Assembly (NCBI RefSeq): GCF_019430945.1
Contig: NZ_JAHYCB010000001.1
Coordinates: 496,001-560,000 of the forward strand
Origin: Neorhizobium populisoli
GTDB taxonomy: Bacteria; Pseudomonadota; Alphaproteobacteria; Rhizobiales; Rhizobiaceae
Direction: 5' to 3'
DNA length: 64,000 bases
The stretch's first letter is position 1. Every line of letters begins with the position of its first letter. The notes under the pieces are model-generated. The model ran no database searches and had not been told where the DNA came from. It worked only from the letters and a program-made list of their open reading frames with translations. Shown here piece by piece: positions 14,883 to 23,281 of this stretch. A program made the translations under genes and the position numbers.

Positions 14883-15761
14883 ATGAGCAAGGACAAAACA
14901 CCAGACAAATCCGGCCGTGACAGCCACTATGCAACGCTTCGCCGCAACGTGCGCGATGCCAAGCGTGAGCGGGGCGAAATCCCGACGCCGCAGCAAAAGC
15001 GACAGAAATCCAACAAGGACTGGAAGCCGCCGCAGCTTCAGCCGGAACAGGTCTTCCTTTATGGCCTGCATACGGTGCGCGCGGCGATCGACAATCCGGA
15101 ACGCAGGCTGGTGAAGCTTTCGGTCACCCAGAATGCGTTTGCGCGGCTGGATATCGGCGAAGCGGAAGCATTGAAGTTTCCCGTAGAATTCGTCGCGCCG
15201 CAGGATATCGACAATGTGCTCGGCCCGGAAGCAATCCACCAGGGTGTGATGCTGGAGACCCGAGCGCTGCCGGCACGCCGGCTGGACGCGCTGAAGAACA
15301 GCCCGCTGCTTCTCGTCCTCGATCAGGTCACCGATCCGCACAATGTCGGCGCGATCATGCGCTCCGCCGTTGCGTTCGGCGCCGGCGCCATCATCACCAC
15401 CCAGAGACATAGCCCGACCGAATCCGGCGTGCTTGCCAAGTCGGCCTCCGGAGCGCTTGAACTCATCCCTTATATACAGATCACCAATCTCGCCGATGCG
15501 GTCGCCGAACTTCACAAGCTCGGCTTCCAGACGATCGGCCTTGATTCGGAGGGCCCTGCCCCGATCGAAGGCACGTTCCGGGGTGATCGTGTCGCTCTGG
15601 TGCTCGGTTCAGAAGGAAAAGGTCTCAGGCAGAAAACCCGCGAGACCGTGTCGGATCTGGCGCGACTGGACATGCCCGGCGAGATCAAATCCCTCAATGT
15701 TTCGAATGCTGCAGCTGTGGCTCTCTATGCCACCCGGCAGCATCTGGCGAAGGTCAAGTAG
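14883..15761 (+). CDS. rlmB: 23S rRNA (guanosine-2'-O-)-methyltransferase RlmB, SpoU/TrmH family
   Basis: 292-aa SPOUT methyltransferase that methylates a P-loop guanosine of 23S rRNA (G2251 in E. coli). The first ~55 residues are a basic disordered extension. The substrate-binding domain (EQVFLYGLHTVRAAIDNPER) follows, and the C-terminal knot carries the three SpoU motifs: LDQVTDPHNVGAIMRSA, LVLGSEGKGLRQ and LNVSNAAAVALYA. The divergent tRNA-Gly-tRNA-Tyr pair next to it is a common alphaproteobacterial arrangement. The substrate is assigned from the family; a TrmH-type role on tRNA is less likely. Confidence 0.9.
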   Translation: MSKDKTPDKSGRDSHYATLRRNVRDAKRERGEIPTPQQKRQKSNKDWKPPQLQPEQVFLYGLHTVRAAIDNPERRLVKLSVTQNAFARLDIGEAEALKFPVEFVAPQDIDNVLGPEAIHQGVMLETRALPARRLDALKNSPLLLVLDQVTDPHNVGAIMRSAVAFGAGAIITTQRHSPTESGVLAKSASGALELIPYIQITNLADAVAELHKLGFQTIGLDSEGPAPIEGTFRGDRVALVLGSEGKGLRQKTRETVSDLARLDMPGEIKSLNVSNAAAVALYATRQHLAKVK

Positions 15762-15862
15762 CGAGCTGTATTCCCCGGATCGATGCAAATCATCGATTGC
15801 GAATCCACCCCTGCACAAGGCCCATATGCATATCTCCTAATGTCAATATGCGGGAGAGACGC

Positions 15863-16402
15863 ATGGATCGTGGCGCATGGAAAAAGCCGGTCGTCCTGGA
15901 AATGTACGGAAGGCCCGGAATTATCCGGGTCGGAGATACGCTGGACGCAGCTATTCTTCTCCTCGGCGACTGGCATTCGAGGCGAACCGACGCCCAAGCC
16001 ACCGCCGTTCTGACTTGCCGGGACGTCTTGAAAGGCAAGGCGCAACCGGGTCTGGCCCGGGCGGTGTTTATCGATGCCGTGCTTGATGCCGGTTATCACA
16101 TCCTGCCGGAAACCTTTCTCGAAGAGCGCTGGGGGCCGCCCGTCAGTGCAGAGGGAGATCGCGGCTATATTTTCCCTCGCCCGGATACCCCGATCGCGCT
16201 CCCGCGCAACGCAAGCCCCACCCCGGCCTATGCCCGCAAGGGGATCGCGCCCTCCTCCTCAAATACCGAACATGCGCATATCTCCGAGCTGGTCCGCCAC
16301 CTCGGCGAAACCCTGATGCTGATTGCCGTGAAGATTTTCCGAAGCGGCACCGGCCTGTTTGACATAGAGGTGCGACGCAAGCTGCGCCGACAGATGCGAT
16401 GA
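15863..16402 (+). CDS. DUF982 domain protein with an unusual C-terminal extension
   Basis: 179 aa from the ATG at 15863, chosen because GGGAGAG stands 5 nt upstream; an upstream ATG at 15848 is less well placed. Residues ~6-85 match the DUF982 pattern seen in many rhizobial genomes (KPVVLEM, DTLDAAILLLGDWH, CRDVLKGKAQPGLARAVFID). DUF982 proteins are normally 80-100 aa. Here a further ~90 residues follow, Pro-rich at first (IFPRPDTPIALPRNASPTP) and then a basic helical tail (HISELVRHLGETLMLIAVKI). The function of DUF982 is unknown. The stop lies at 16400-16402, just before cysQ. Confidence 0.7.
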   Translation: MDRGAWKKPVVLEMYGRPGIIRVGDTLDAAILLLGDWHSRRTDAQATAVLTCRDVLKGKAQPGLARAVFIDAVLDAGYHILPETFLEERWGPPVSAEGDRGYIFPRPDTPIALPRNASPTPAYARKGIAPSSSNTEHAHISELVRHLGETLMLIAVKIFRSGTGLFDIEVRRKLRRQMR

Positions 16403-16474
16403 GTGGTTTGCGACTCCCCTGAAGCGTTCAAATATGTCATGGGAAGGCTCCGATCCGTACTTGGCCTGCCTTTC

Positions 16475-17257
16475 ATGAAAGCATTGCTCGACACATTCGA
16501 AAAAGCCGCCCTGCTCGCCGGCCAGACCATCATGGACGTCTATCGCGCCGGGCCGAACACCAGCTACAAGGCCGACCATTCTCCCGTGACGGAAGCGGAC
16601 GAGCGCGCCGAAGCCATCATCCTTGCGGAGCTTGAGCGTCACTGCCCGGAAATTCCGGTCGTCGCCGAAGAATCGGTCGCTGCAGGCCGGATACCGGACA
16701 TCAGCGGCCGGTCTTTCATTCTCGTCGATCCACTCGACGGCACCAAGGAATTCGTCAACAGGCGTGACGATTTTACAGTCAACATCGCGCTGATCGAAGA
16801 CGGCTTTCCGGTGCTGGGCGCCGTTTACGCCCCCGCCCTTTCCGTCGCCTATCTCGGTGGGAGTGGTGAGGCAAGCAAGCTTGTCATCGACGGTCACTTC
16901 CAGGTGACAAGCCGGCAGACTATTGCTGCCCGCCCGGCCAGGACACCTCCAGTCGTAGTCGCGAGCCGGTCGCACAACTCCGCCGAGACGGAGGACTTCC
17001 TTCAGAAATCCGGCGTGTGCGATATCCAGTGCATCGGCTCGTCGCTGAAATTCTGTCTGCTCGCCGAAGGCATAGCCGATCTCTACCCCCGCTTCAGCCG
17101 GACGATGGAATGGGATACCGCCGCAGGCGACGCAGTCCTGCGCGCGGCGGGAGGCCTGACCACCGACATTCACGGCGTGCCGCTGCGATATGGCAAGATC
17201 GGCCCGTATGGCGCCATAGATTTCGTCAATCCGGATTTCATCTCCCGGGGGCGCTGA
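16475..17257 (+). CDS. cysQ: 3'(2'),5'-bisphosphate nucleotidase CysQ
   Basis: 260-aa inositol-monophosphatase-fold enzyme that hydrolyses PAP, the by-product of sulfate assimilation and sulfation, to AMP. Metal-site motifs are intact: EES (in VVAEESVAAGR), DPLDGTKEF and the C-terminal WDTAAGDAVL. The start at Met of MKALLDTFEKAALLAGQ (16475) matches the family length; the frame is open back to a GTG at 16403 and an ATG at 16439, and no upstream site has a convincing RBS, so the start is uncertain. In rhizobia such enzymes also support sulfated surface polysaccharides, consistent with nearby ugd. Confidence 0.88.
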   Translation: MKALLDTFEKAALLAGQTIMDVYRAGPNTSYKADHSPVTEADERAEAIILAELERHCPEIPVVAEESVAAGRIPDISGRSFILVDPLDGTKEFVNRRDDFTVNIALIEDGFPVLGAVYAPALSVAYLGGSGEASKLVIDGHFQVTSRQTIAARPARTPPVVVASRSHNSAETEDFLQKSGVCDIQCIGSSLKFCLLAEGIADLYPRFSRTMEWDTAAGDAVLRAAGGLTTDIHGVPLRYGKIGPYGAIDFVNPDFISRGR

Positions 17258-17475
17258 CGCCAAAGCCGTATCGTCATATCGGCGTCACCTGCCGCGCCAA
17301 TATTCCGCGTCGCATTTCCGCTCTCCCGCTATCTCCAACCAGCGGGGTAAAAGCGCGCAATTCCCAAGTGGAATTAATCCTGTCTCGCATGATGCATTGC
17401 AATAAAAACAGGATGCGCTAGGAAAAACTTGAATTGCGGGCGGATATTCTGCCCAACCGTAAAGAGGACTGCTTT

Positions 17476-18780
17476 ATGCGTATTGTAATGGTCGGATCGG
17501 GTTATGTCGGCCTGGTCTCTGGTGCGTGCTTTGCGGATTTCGGGCACGATGTCATTTGCGTCGACAAGGCTGTGGAAAAAATCGAGGCCTTGAAGAAGGG
17601 CATTATCCCGATCTTTGAACCCGGCCTGGACGCGCTCGTCGAGAGCAATGTGAAGGCCGGCCGCCTGTCCTTCACCACGGACCTGACCGAAGCCGTCGCT
17701 GAAGCAGACGTCGTTTTCATCGCCGTCGGCACGCCTTCGCGCCGCGGTGACGGCCATGCCGACCTTGGTTATGTCTATGCAGCTTCCAGCGAGATCGCTG
17801 CTGCGATCAAGGGCTTTACCGTTATCGTCACCAAGTCGACCGTGCCGGTCGGCACCGGCGACGAGGTCGAGCGCATTATCCGGGAAACCAATCCGGAAGC
17901 CGATTTCGCTGTCGTTTCCAATCCAGAATTCCTGCGCGAAGGCGCGGCGATCGAAGATTTCAAGCGCCCTGACCGTATCGTCGTCGGCCTGTCCGACGAG
18001 CGCGCCCGCGCTGTCATGACGGAAGTCTATCGCCCGCTCTATCTCAACCAGTCGCCGCTGCTCTTCACCTCGCGTCGTACGTCCGAGCTGATCAAGTATG
18101 CCGCAAACGGCTTCCTGGCGATGAAGATCACCTTCATCAACGAAATGGCGGATCTCTGCGAGCGCGTCGGCGCAGATGTACAGGACGTTTCCCGCGGCAT
18201 CGGCCTCGATGGCCGTATCGGCTCGAAGTTTCTGCATGCCGGTCCGGGTTATGGCGGCTCCTGCTTCCCGAAAGACACGCTGGCGCTGGCCAAGACTGCG
18301 CAGGACTATGACGCACCGGTTCGCCTGATCGAGACGACGATTGCCGTCAACGACAACCGCAAGCGTGCAATGGGCCGCAAGGTTATCGCGGCGGTGGGCG
18401 GCGACGTGCGCGGCAAGAAGGTTGCCGTGCTCGGTCTCACCTTCAAGCCGAATACCGACGATATGCGCGACAGCCCGGCCATCGCCGTTGTCCAGACGCT
18501 GAAGGATGCCGGCGCGATTGTCTCCGGCTACGACCCGGAAGGCATGGAAAATGCCAAACAGATGATGGATATCGAGTTTGCCAGCGGCCCCTATCAGGCT
18601 GCGGAAGGCGCCGATGTGGCGGTTCTCGTGACCGAGTGGAACGAATTCCGTGCGCTCGACCTCGAACGACTGAAATCCGTGATGAAGAGCCCGATCCTCG
18701 TCGACCTGCGCAATGTCTATCGTGCGCCGGAAGTCGAGGCGCATGGCTTCACCTATACCGGCGTCGGCAAGGCGGACTGA
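17476..18780 (+). CDS. ugd: UDP-glucose 6-dehydrogenase
   Basis: 434-aa enzyme that oxidises UDP-glucose to UDP-glucuronate with two NAD+. Visible motifs: the Rossmann signature MRIVMVGSGYVGLVSGACFA at the N-terminus, the KSTVPVGTG and NPEFLREGAAIEDF blocks, the active-site GPGYGGSCFPKDT with the catalytic Cys, and the C-terminal GLTFKPNTDDMRDSPA. The start at 17476 is preceded by AAGAGGA. This matches rhizobial RkpK, which feeds UDP-GlcA to capsule, exopolysaccharide and LPS. It stands alone with its own promoter region (17258-17475) and terminator. Confidence 0.96.
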   Translation: MRIVMVGSGYVGLVSGACFADFGHDVICVDKAVEKIEALKKGIIPIFEPGLDALVESNVKAGRLSFTTDLTEAVAEADVVFIAVGTPSRRGDGHADLGYVYAASSEIAAAIKGFTVIVTKSTVPVGTGDEVERIIRETNPEADFAVVSNPEFLREGAAIEDFKRPDRIVVGLSDERARAVMTEVYRPLYLNQSPLLFTSRRTSELIKYAANGFLAMKITFINEMADLCERVGADVQDVSRGIGLDGRIGSKFLHAGPGYGGSCFPKDTLALAKTAQDYDAPVRLIETTIAVNDNRKRAMGRKVIAAVGGDVRGKKVAVLGLTFKPNTDDMRDSPAIAVVQTLKDAGAIVSGYDPEGMENAKQMMDIEFASGPYQAAEGADVAVLVTEWNEFRALDLERLKSVMKSPILVDLRNVYRAPEVEAHGFTYTGVGKAD

Positions 18781-18819
18781 TATCGTCCTGCCTCAAAGAC
18801 GGCCAATATGGACAACGAA

Positions 18820-18845
18820 AAAGCGCCGGGTTTCCCCGGCGCTTT
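18820..18845. terminator. Bidirectional intrinsic terminator between ugd and the RTX gene
   Basis: AAAGCGCCGGG (18820-18830), loop TTTC, and its complement CCCGGCGCTTT (18835-18845), with A residues on one side and TCTTTTT on the other. It serves the two convergent genes. Confidence 0.9.
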
Positions 18846-18867
18846 CTTTTTGGAATGTCGATCAGCT

Positions 18868-19908
18868 TCAGAGATAGAAATCGCCGGCATACATCTTGGT
18901 GACGCCGGTTACCGCGATCTGGAAATCCGCGACCCCGTCGCCATTCACGTCACCGGAAACAATACCGCCGCTGAACCGCAGTTCGCCTGCCTCGCCAGAA
19001 AACGCCTTTGAGCCGATGAATTCGAAATTCTGGTTGCCGCCGAACGTGGTGTCCGCGTCGATGGCGTGCAGGTCGATATAGTCGTCTTCGCTGGCGTAGA
19101 AATCCTGGATGACATCGCGCTTGGATCCGACGGCGCTCTCCGACCACGTCGTGAAGACAAACGTGTCGGCACCCGTGCCGCCATTCAGGTAATCCATACC
19201 GGAACCGCCGTAGAGCTTGTCATTACCGGAACCGCCATAGAGCTTGTCATTGCCGCTGCCGCCGTAAAGCGTGTCATTGCCGGCCTTGCCGTCCAGAATG
19301 TCGTTGCCACCGTCGCCCCAAAGCTTGTTGGCGACGGAGGAACCGTAGATCGTATCCGCTACACCGGTGCCGATGGCATTCTCGATGCTGACCAGCGTTT
19401 CCTTGTAGCTCGTGCCCTTGGTTGCTGCGACACCCTTCTGCAGGTCGATCGACATGCCGCGGCCGGAAAGATCGGAATCCTCGTCCTGCGTCTCATAGCT
19501 GATCGTGTCATTGCCGGAGCCGCCATTGAAATAGTTGCGGAAGCCGACCGAGAAGAAAGCATCGTTCCCCTCTTCGCCGTAATAATCGCTGTGATAGGTC
19601 GATACTTCGAACTTGTCGTTGCCAAGGCCGCCGTAGACGACGTCATAATATTTGGAGGAGGTCGAGAAACCGGTAGCAATATACGAATCGTTGCCGGAAC
19701 CGAGATCGACGCGATTGCCGCCTTCGAAATAGTTGCGCACCAGATCGTTATCTGCGCCCGCATAGACGGTGTTGAAGCCGCCGTATTTGCCGGTGAGGTT
19801 CAGATAGATGCGATCATTGCCGGCATAACCGTAGATGGTGAGGTCGTGGCCGTAATCATCCTGATAGATGGTATTGCTGCTATTCGTACCCTTGACTACT
19901 GCCGCCAC
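18868..19908 (-). CDS. RTX-type calcium-binding secreted protein
   Basis: 346-aa protein made almost wholly of hemolysin-type nonapeptide repeats. The best run, around residues 196-240, reads GGNDILDGKAGNDTLYGGSG and continues with near-identical GNDKLYGGS units. Degenerate copies fill the N-terminal part. The last ~100 residues (DTFVFTTWSESAVGSKRDVI to the C-terminal DFYL) resemble the serralysin-type C-terminus with a type I secretion signal. Start is GTG at 19908, with AGGAGG 5 nt upstream. No signal peptide is present, as expected for type I export. No ABC exporter, membrane fusion protein or enzymatic domain is found nearby. A role as a surface or biofilm Ca-binding protein is inferred. 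Confidence 0.88.
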   Translation of the reverse strand: MAAVVKGTNSSNTIYQDDYGHDLTIYGYAGNDRIYLNLTGKYGGFNTVYAGADNDLVRNYFEGGNRVDLGSGNDSYIATGFSTSSKYYDVVYGGLGNDKFEVSTYHSDYYGEEGNDAFFSVGFRNYFNGGSGNDTISYETQDEDSDLSGRGMSIDLQKGVAATKGTSYKETLVSIENAIGTGVADTIYGSSVANKLWGDGGNDILDGKAGNDTLYGGSGNDKLYGGSGNDKLYGGSGMDYLNGGTGADTFVFTTWSESAVGSKRDVIQDFYASEDDYIDLHAIDADTTFGGNQNFEFIGSKAFSGEAGELRFSGGIVSGDVNGDGVADFQIAVTGVTKMYAGDFYL

Positions 19909-20091
19909 GCTGGCCTCCTGAGAACAGTTTGCCTTCTAAAATTGGGAAGACTGCCGCGATATTATCAGGACAGAATAAACCTAGCCATAACAGGTCGTTG
20001 TCTGCCGTTCATCTAGGTTAATGGCCGAGCCGGCGGCCTTAGTGTGAAAGGAGCCCGTGGCGCGACACTGCGGGCTTCCAGAAGCAACACT

Positions 20092-21189
20092 TCACACATA
20101 GGCCGTGAACATGAAAGTCGCCACCAGCAGCGCCACGATCAACGGCAGCGCCCACATGACCGCCGCGTAGGCCTGTTCCTGAACGTAGCGACCGAACATT
20201 TTCTCGACCACGTTGAACCGCGAGAAGAGGATATTGATGACCAGGGCCGCCGCGAGCGTCAGATAGTTTAACGCAAACAGCCGGTTGACCGTGTTGTCCC
20301 CCACCGACAGCGCCGTAAAGCTGCTGTAGACGGTAAAATTCAGGGCAATGACCGCAAAAAGCCCGCCGATGATGATATTCACCAACTCGAACGTATCGAC
20401 CTGGAAAATTCCATCTTCCGTCCGGTTCAGCCAGATGGCCAGAAGCGGGATGAGCAGCGAAGCCATCAACGGAATAAAGATCGATGCAACGATCAAGCCC
20501 GGCTTTCGCTGCATGTCGAGTGCCGCAACGACCTGAGATTCGGCACTATTGTACCACCCCTTGGCCGCGCCGGTTCGCATATCGACAAGACCGATCATCC
20601 AGTCCTGGATTTCGACGTCCTGAGACGGCCGGCTGAACTCGATATCGGGTTGGGTAATCCGCAGCGCGACCTGACCAACCGGATAATCCTTTACCCGCAC
20701 ACGCACCGGCAGGTCCTGCCGATCGAACGGGAAACGATTGAGGTCGATATCGACGGCGAAATTGCCCGTCACGCGGTGCATCAGCTCCATGCGTCCGGTC
20801 GGGTAGATCCGCAGCCCATAATCGGACTGGCTCGGCTCCCCATCCGCGTTGGCGATCACCAGCGGTGGAACCCAGATGGATTTCATCTTTTCGCGTGCCG
20901 CATCGCCAATCAGCGTCTGCGGCGGCGCACCGGCAGGCGCCGAGGGATCGGAGAGACGCAGATCGTCCCATCGCGCCCGGATATCGATCGTGGCGGAAAA
21001 CTGGCCCTTGTTTTCATCGAAGCCGGAAATGTCGACGAAGGCGATGCCGAGCTGTACCTCGACCGGCAGGCCCTTGTCGGGCGGCAGACCGGTATCATTC
21101 TGCGCCGCCGCAGACGCAACAAAGGCGATCACGGCCAGCCCTAGCGCCAGGAAAAGAGAACGGAAAGGAAGGGTCATCGCCGGCCTCAT
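20092..21189 (-). CDS. Pentameric ligand-gated ion channel (prokaryotic Cys-loop receptor homologue)
   Basis: 365-aa protein with a signal peptide (to about residue 29), an extracellular beta-sandwich domain (~35-225) and four membrane spans. Family hallmarks are visible: W106-V-P108 in the ligand domain, the Pro-loop NRFPFDRQDLPV at 151-162 (no Cys pair, as in other bacterial members), M1 with its central proline (IVASIFIPLMASLLIPLLAI, 233-252), a pore-lining M2 (FELVNIIIGGLFAVIALNF, 267-285), M3 (~303-323) and M4 (~341-363). The M2-M3 stretch resembles GLIC of Gloeobacter. The ATG overlaps the stop of the upstream sensor gene (ATGA), so translation is coupled. Ligand and ion selectivity cannot be read from the sequence. 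A weak AGCCCG/CGGGCT hairpin follows at 20052-20076. Confidence 0.9.
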   Translation of the reverse strand: MRPAMTLPFRSLFLALGLAVIAFVASAAAQNDTGLPPDKGLPVEVQLGIAFVDISGFDENKGQFSATIDIRARWDDLRLSDPSAPAGAPPQTLIGDAAREKMKSIWVPPLVIANADGEPSQSDYGLRIYPTGRMELMHRVTGNFAVDIDLNRFPFDRQDLPVRVRVKDYPVGQVALRITQPDIEFSRPSQDVEIQDWMIGLVDMRTGAAKGWYNSAESQVVAALDMQRKPGLIVASIFIPLMASLLIPLLAIWLNRTEDGIFQVDTFELVNIIIGGLFAVIALNFTVYSSFTALSVGDNTVNRLFALNYLTLAAALVINILFSRFNVVEKMFGRYVQEQAYAAVMWALPLIVALLVATFMFTAYV

Positions 21190-22319
21190 TTCGAAGCGTT
21201 GGCGAGCCGATGGGCCCGGACTTTGTCGTAGAACTGGGCGATCGGCCGCATTTCGTCCGGAAAGCGATCGGCACCGCCGATTTCGGTAAGCGTGTCTCCG
21301 TTGGAAACCTTCTCGAAACCTTCCGACAGAACTTGCAGCGGACGGGTGATGAAACCGCGCAGGATGGTGACCACCACGCCGGCTAGAAGCAGGATGGCGA
21401 TACCGGCAAAAGCGGCCTGCCAGATGAACGTGCGGTCGGCGGCGGCGCGCGAGCCGCTGAAATCCGCCGTGGCGACGATGACCCCAAGCGGCGTGCCGGA
21501 AACATTCGTAAGCGGCAGCAGAACGACGCCGCGGACGATGCCATTCACTTCGCGTACATAAGTGACGGGCTCGTTGACGACGGCAAGGTCTTCCGGTGTG
21601 GCAACGGACGACATCAGAACGCCATTGGTCGATTCGAAGCGGATATATTTGCCGAAACGATTCTGATCCCCGAGACGCTCCGGATCGATGCCCTTGGCCA
21701 ATTCGCGCAGCGGCTTCTCTTCGACAAACACGCCGAGATCGAAATTATATGCCGATTTCAACGAGGCCAGCAGCGGTCCGAAGGCGATGCCGACCTCGAA
21801 ACTGCCGAGATGTTTGCCGCTCGCATCGAAGACCGGCGTGCCGCCGAAAATGCCTGGGCCATTGGCGGCGATCGCCCCGCTTTTCAGCGGAACCTTGTCC
21901 CGGTTGAGTGCAACCACCATGGGCCGCGTCGTCGTCAGGTCGTCGCCGAACTTGTTCGGATCGTGCAGGCGAAGGAAGGATTGTGCCGGCGCAAGATGAA
22001 ACTGCGCCTGGTCGACGCCGTGGCGGTTCTTCTGATTGGTGAACATCTTGCCGAGTTCAGCCATCAGGCCCGCGCGATCCTGCGCAGCGAAGAGCTGCTG
22101 GACACGCGGCAGATCGGCAATCAGCTCGGCCCGCGCCAAAGCCTTGTTTTGTGCGTCGGAAAGCGCTGTTTCGACGATCGACTGCATCAGCGTGAACTGT
22201 TGCTTCTCCACATCGCCGACCATGCCGGCGAAGAGCCGCATGGAGGAGAATGTCGTTGCGCCGATAACCACCGCGATAGCAATCACGATGGCGGCCGGAG
22301 CCGATTTCCTGAATTTCAT
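21186..22319 (-). CDS. dCache-HAMP membrane sensor without output domain
   Basis: 377-aa protein: N-terminal membrane span (~10-31), a long periplasmic double-Cache region (~32-295), a second span (FAGIAILLLAGVVVTILRGF) and a HAMP-like segment (TRPLQVLSEGFEKVSNGDTL) that runs to the end. The block QFHLAPAQSFLRLHDPNKFG followed by DDLTTTRPMVV is typical of the dCache_3 type that precedes chemoreceptor or kinase modules. Here no methyl-accepting, kinase, GGDEF or phosphatase domain follows. Translation stops 4 bp into the ion-channel gene. AGGGGG stands close before the ATG, and a GGCCCG/CGGGCC hairpin lies in the leader (22333-22348). I infer that it senses a small molecule and works with the channel. 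Confidence 0.85.
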   Translation of the reverse strand: MKFRKSAPAAIVIAIAVVIGATTFSSMRLFAGMVGDVEKQQFTLMQSIVETALSDAQNKALARAELIADLPRVQQLFAAQDRAGLMAELGKMFTNQKNRHGVDQAQFHLAPAQSFLRLHDPNKFGDDLTTTRPMVVALNRDKVPLKSGAIAANGPGIFGGTPVFDASGKHLGSFEVGIAFGPLLASLKSAYNFDLGVFVEEKPLRELAKGIDPERLGDQNRFGKYIRFESTNGVLMSSVATPEDLAVVNEPVTYVREVNGIVRGVVLLPLTNVSGTPLGVIVATADFSGSRAAADRTFIWQAAFAGIAILLLAGVVVTILRGFITRPLQVLSEGFEKVSNGDTLTEIGGADRFPDEMRPIAQFYDKVRAHRLANASK

Positions 22320-22566
22320 TTTAACCCCCTAAGGCCCGCCCCCGGGCCTGTAGGGATTTATATCAGATTCTAAGCCAACGAGGATGAGGAAAACCAGGAT
22401 GTCAAAAATGCTCATTCGGGCGACCCGCAATTATTCCACTCCAAATTGCCGGGGGTTTAAGGAGCATCGATGGGTTTCAATGGCTCGACGGGGCGGGCGG
22501 TATATGCCAACGTGGATCGGAATATACGCCCCCTAAAGGCTCATCCGTTTTTCGCTTGGAGATTTC

Positions 22567-22890
22567 ATGAAGATAAAGCGCAAATTTTCGGCAACCACGT
22601 CGCGCGGAACCATGGCTTTCACAGCCAGGCCCTTCATTGCGCTCCCGCTATCGGTTCATTCAGCGCTGCTTTCGATCAACGGCCAAACTTCTACAGAAGC
22701 CAAGGATTTCGTCATCACGGTCAACGGCACGGTCGTGGCAAGCGGCAAAGGAATACCCGGCCATCCATTTGTATTTTCCCCGCCATTCAAAGTTCCGCTC
22801 GGCCGCTCCACCCTTTCGGTCAGTTCCAGTCCCTATGCGGATGGAACAACACTGGAAGGTGAAGTCATATTGGAAATATCCATTCTTTAA
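22567..22890 (+). CDS. Small hypothetical protein
   Basis: 107-aa ORF with GGAG 5 nt before the ATG. The N-terminus is basic (MKIKRKFSATTSRG), with a weak hydrophobic stretch (FIALPLSVHSALLSING) that is not a convincing signal peptide. The rest has a strand-rich pattern (DFVITVNGTVVASGKG, LGRSTLSVSSSPY, GEVILEISIL). I recognise no family. It diverges from the sensor/channel unit across about 250 bp. It may be a real orphan gene or a chance ORF. Confidence 0.4.
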   Translation: MKIKRKFSATTSRGTMAFTARPFIALPLSVHSALLSINGQTSTEAKDFVITVNGTVVASGKGIPGHPFVFSPPFKVPLGRSTLSVSSSPYADGTTLEGEVILEISIL

Positions 22891-22960
22891 AGCGGGCGCC
22901 GGCCACCGAGACGACCCGACGCTGTCCGGCCGAAAAACCGATATCGACAATGGGGAAAAA

Positions 22961-23036
<76 letters not shown>

Positions 23037-23281
23037 AATCTACAGGCGCGGAGTTAGCAGATTTTGTCTTTCTGTAAAGGGAAAATCACCGTGAAGTTGG
23101 AAATCCTTTCCCAATAAAGGGGACGGGACACGTCTTGCCGGCTTGGCAAAGCGCTTGTCTTTACACGGGTTTTTCCTGTACGACAGGCCGCTTGCGACAG
23201 CACGGGATTGTCACGTGACCGTGTTAGTTCAACGGGTTGAAGCGTAAAGCGGCTGCCATGCCGCATTGTTGAAGGCCTTTC

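Noticed and set aside
19200-19290. Tandem short repeats that might suggest a CRISPR or VNTR array
   Set aside because: They encode in-frame RTX nonapeptides (GGSGNDKLY-type); no spacers or cas genes.
20052-20076. Terminator after the ion-channel gene
   Set aside because: Only a 6-bp stem with a 13-nt loop and no U-tract; too weak to list as a terminator.
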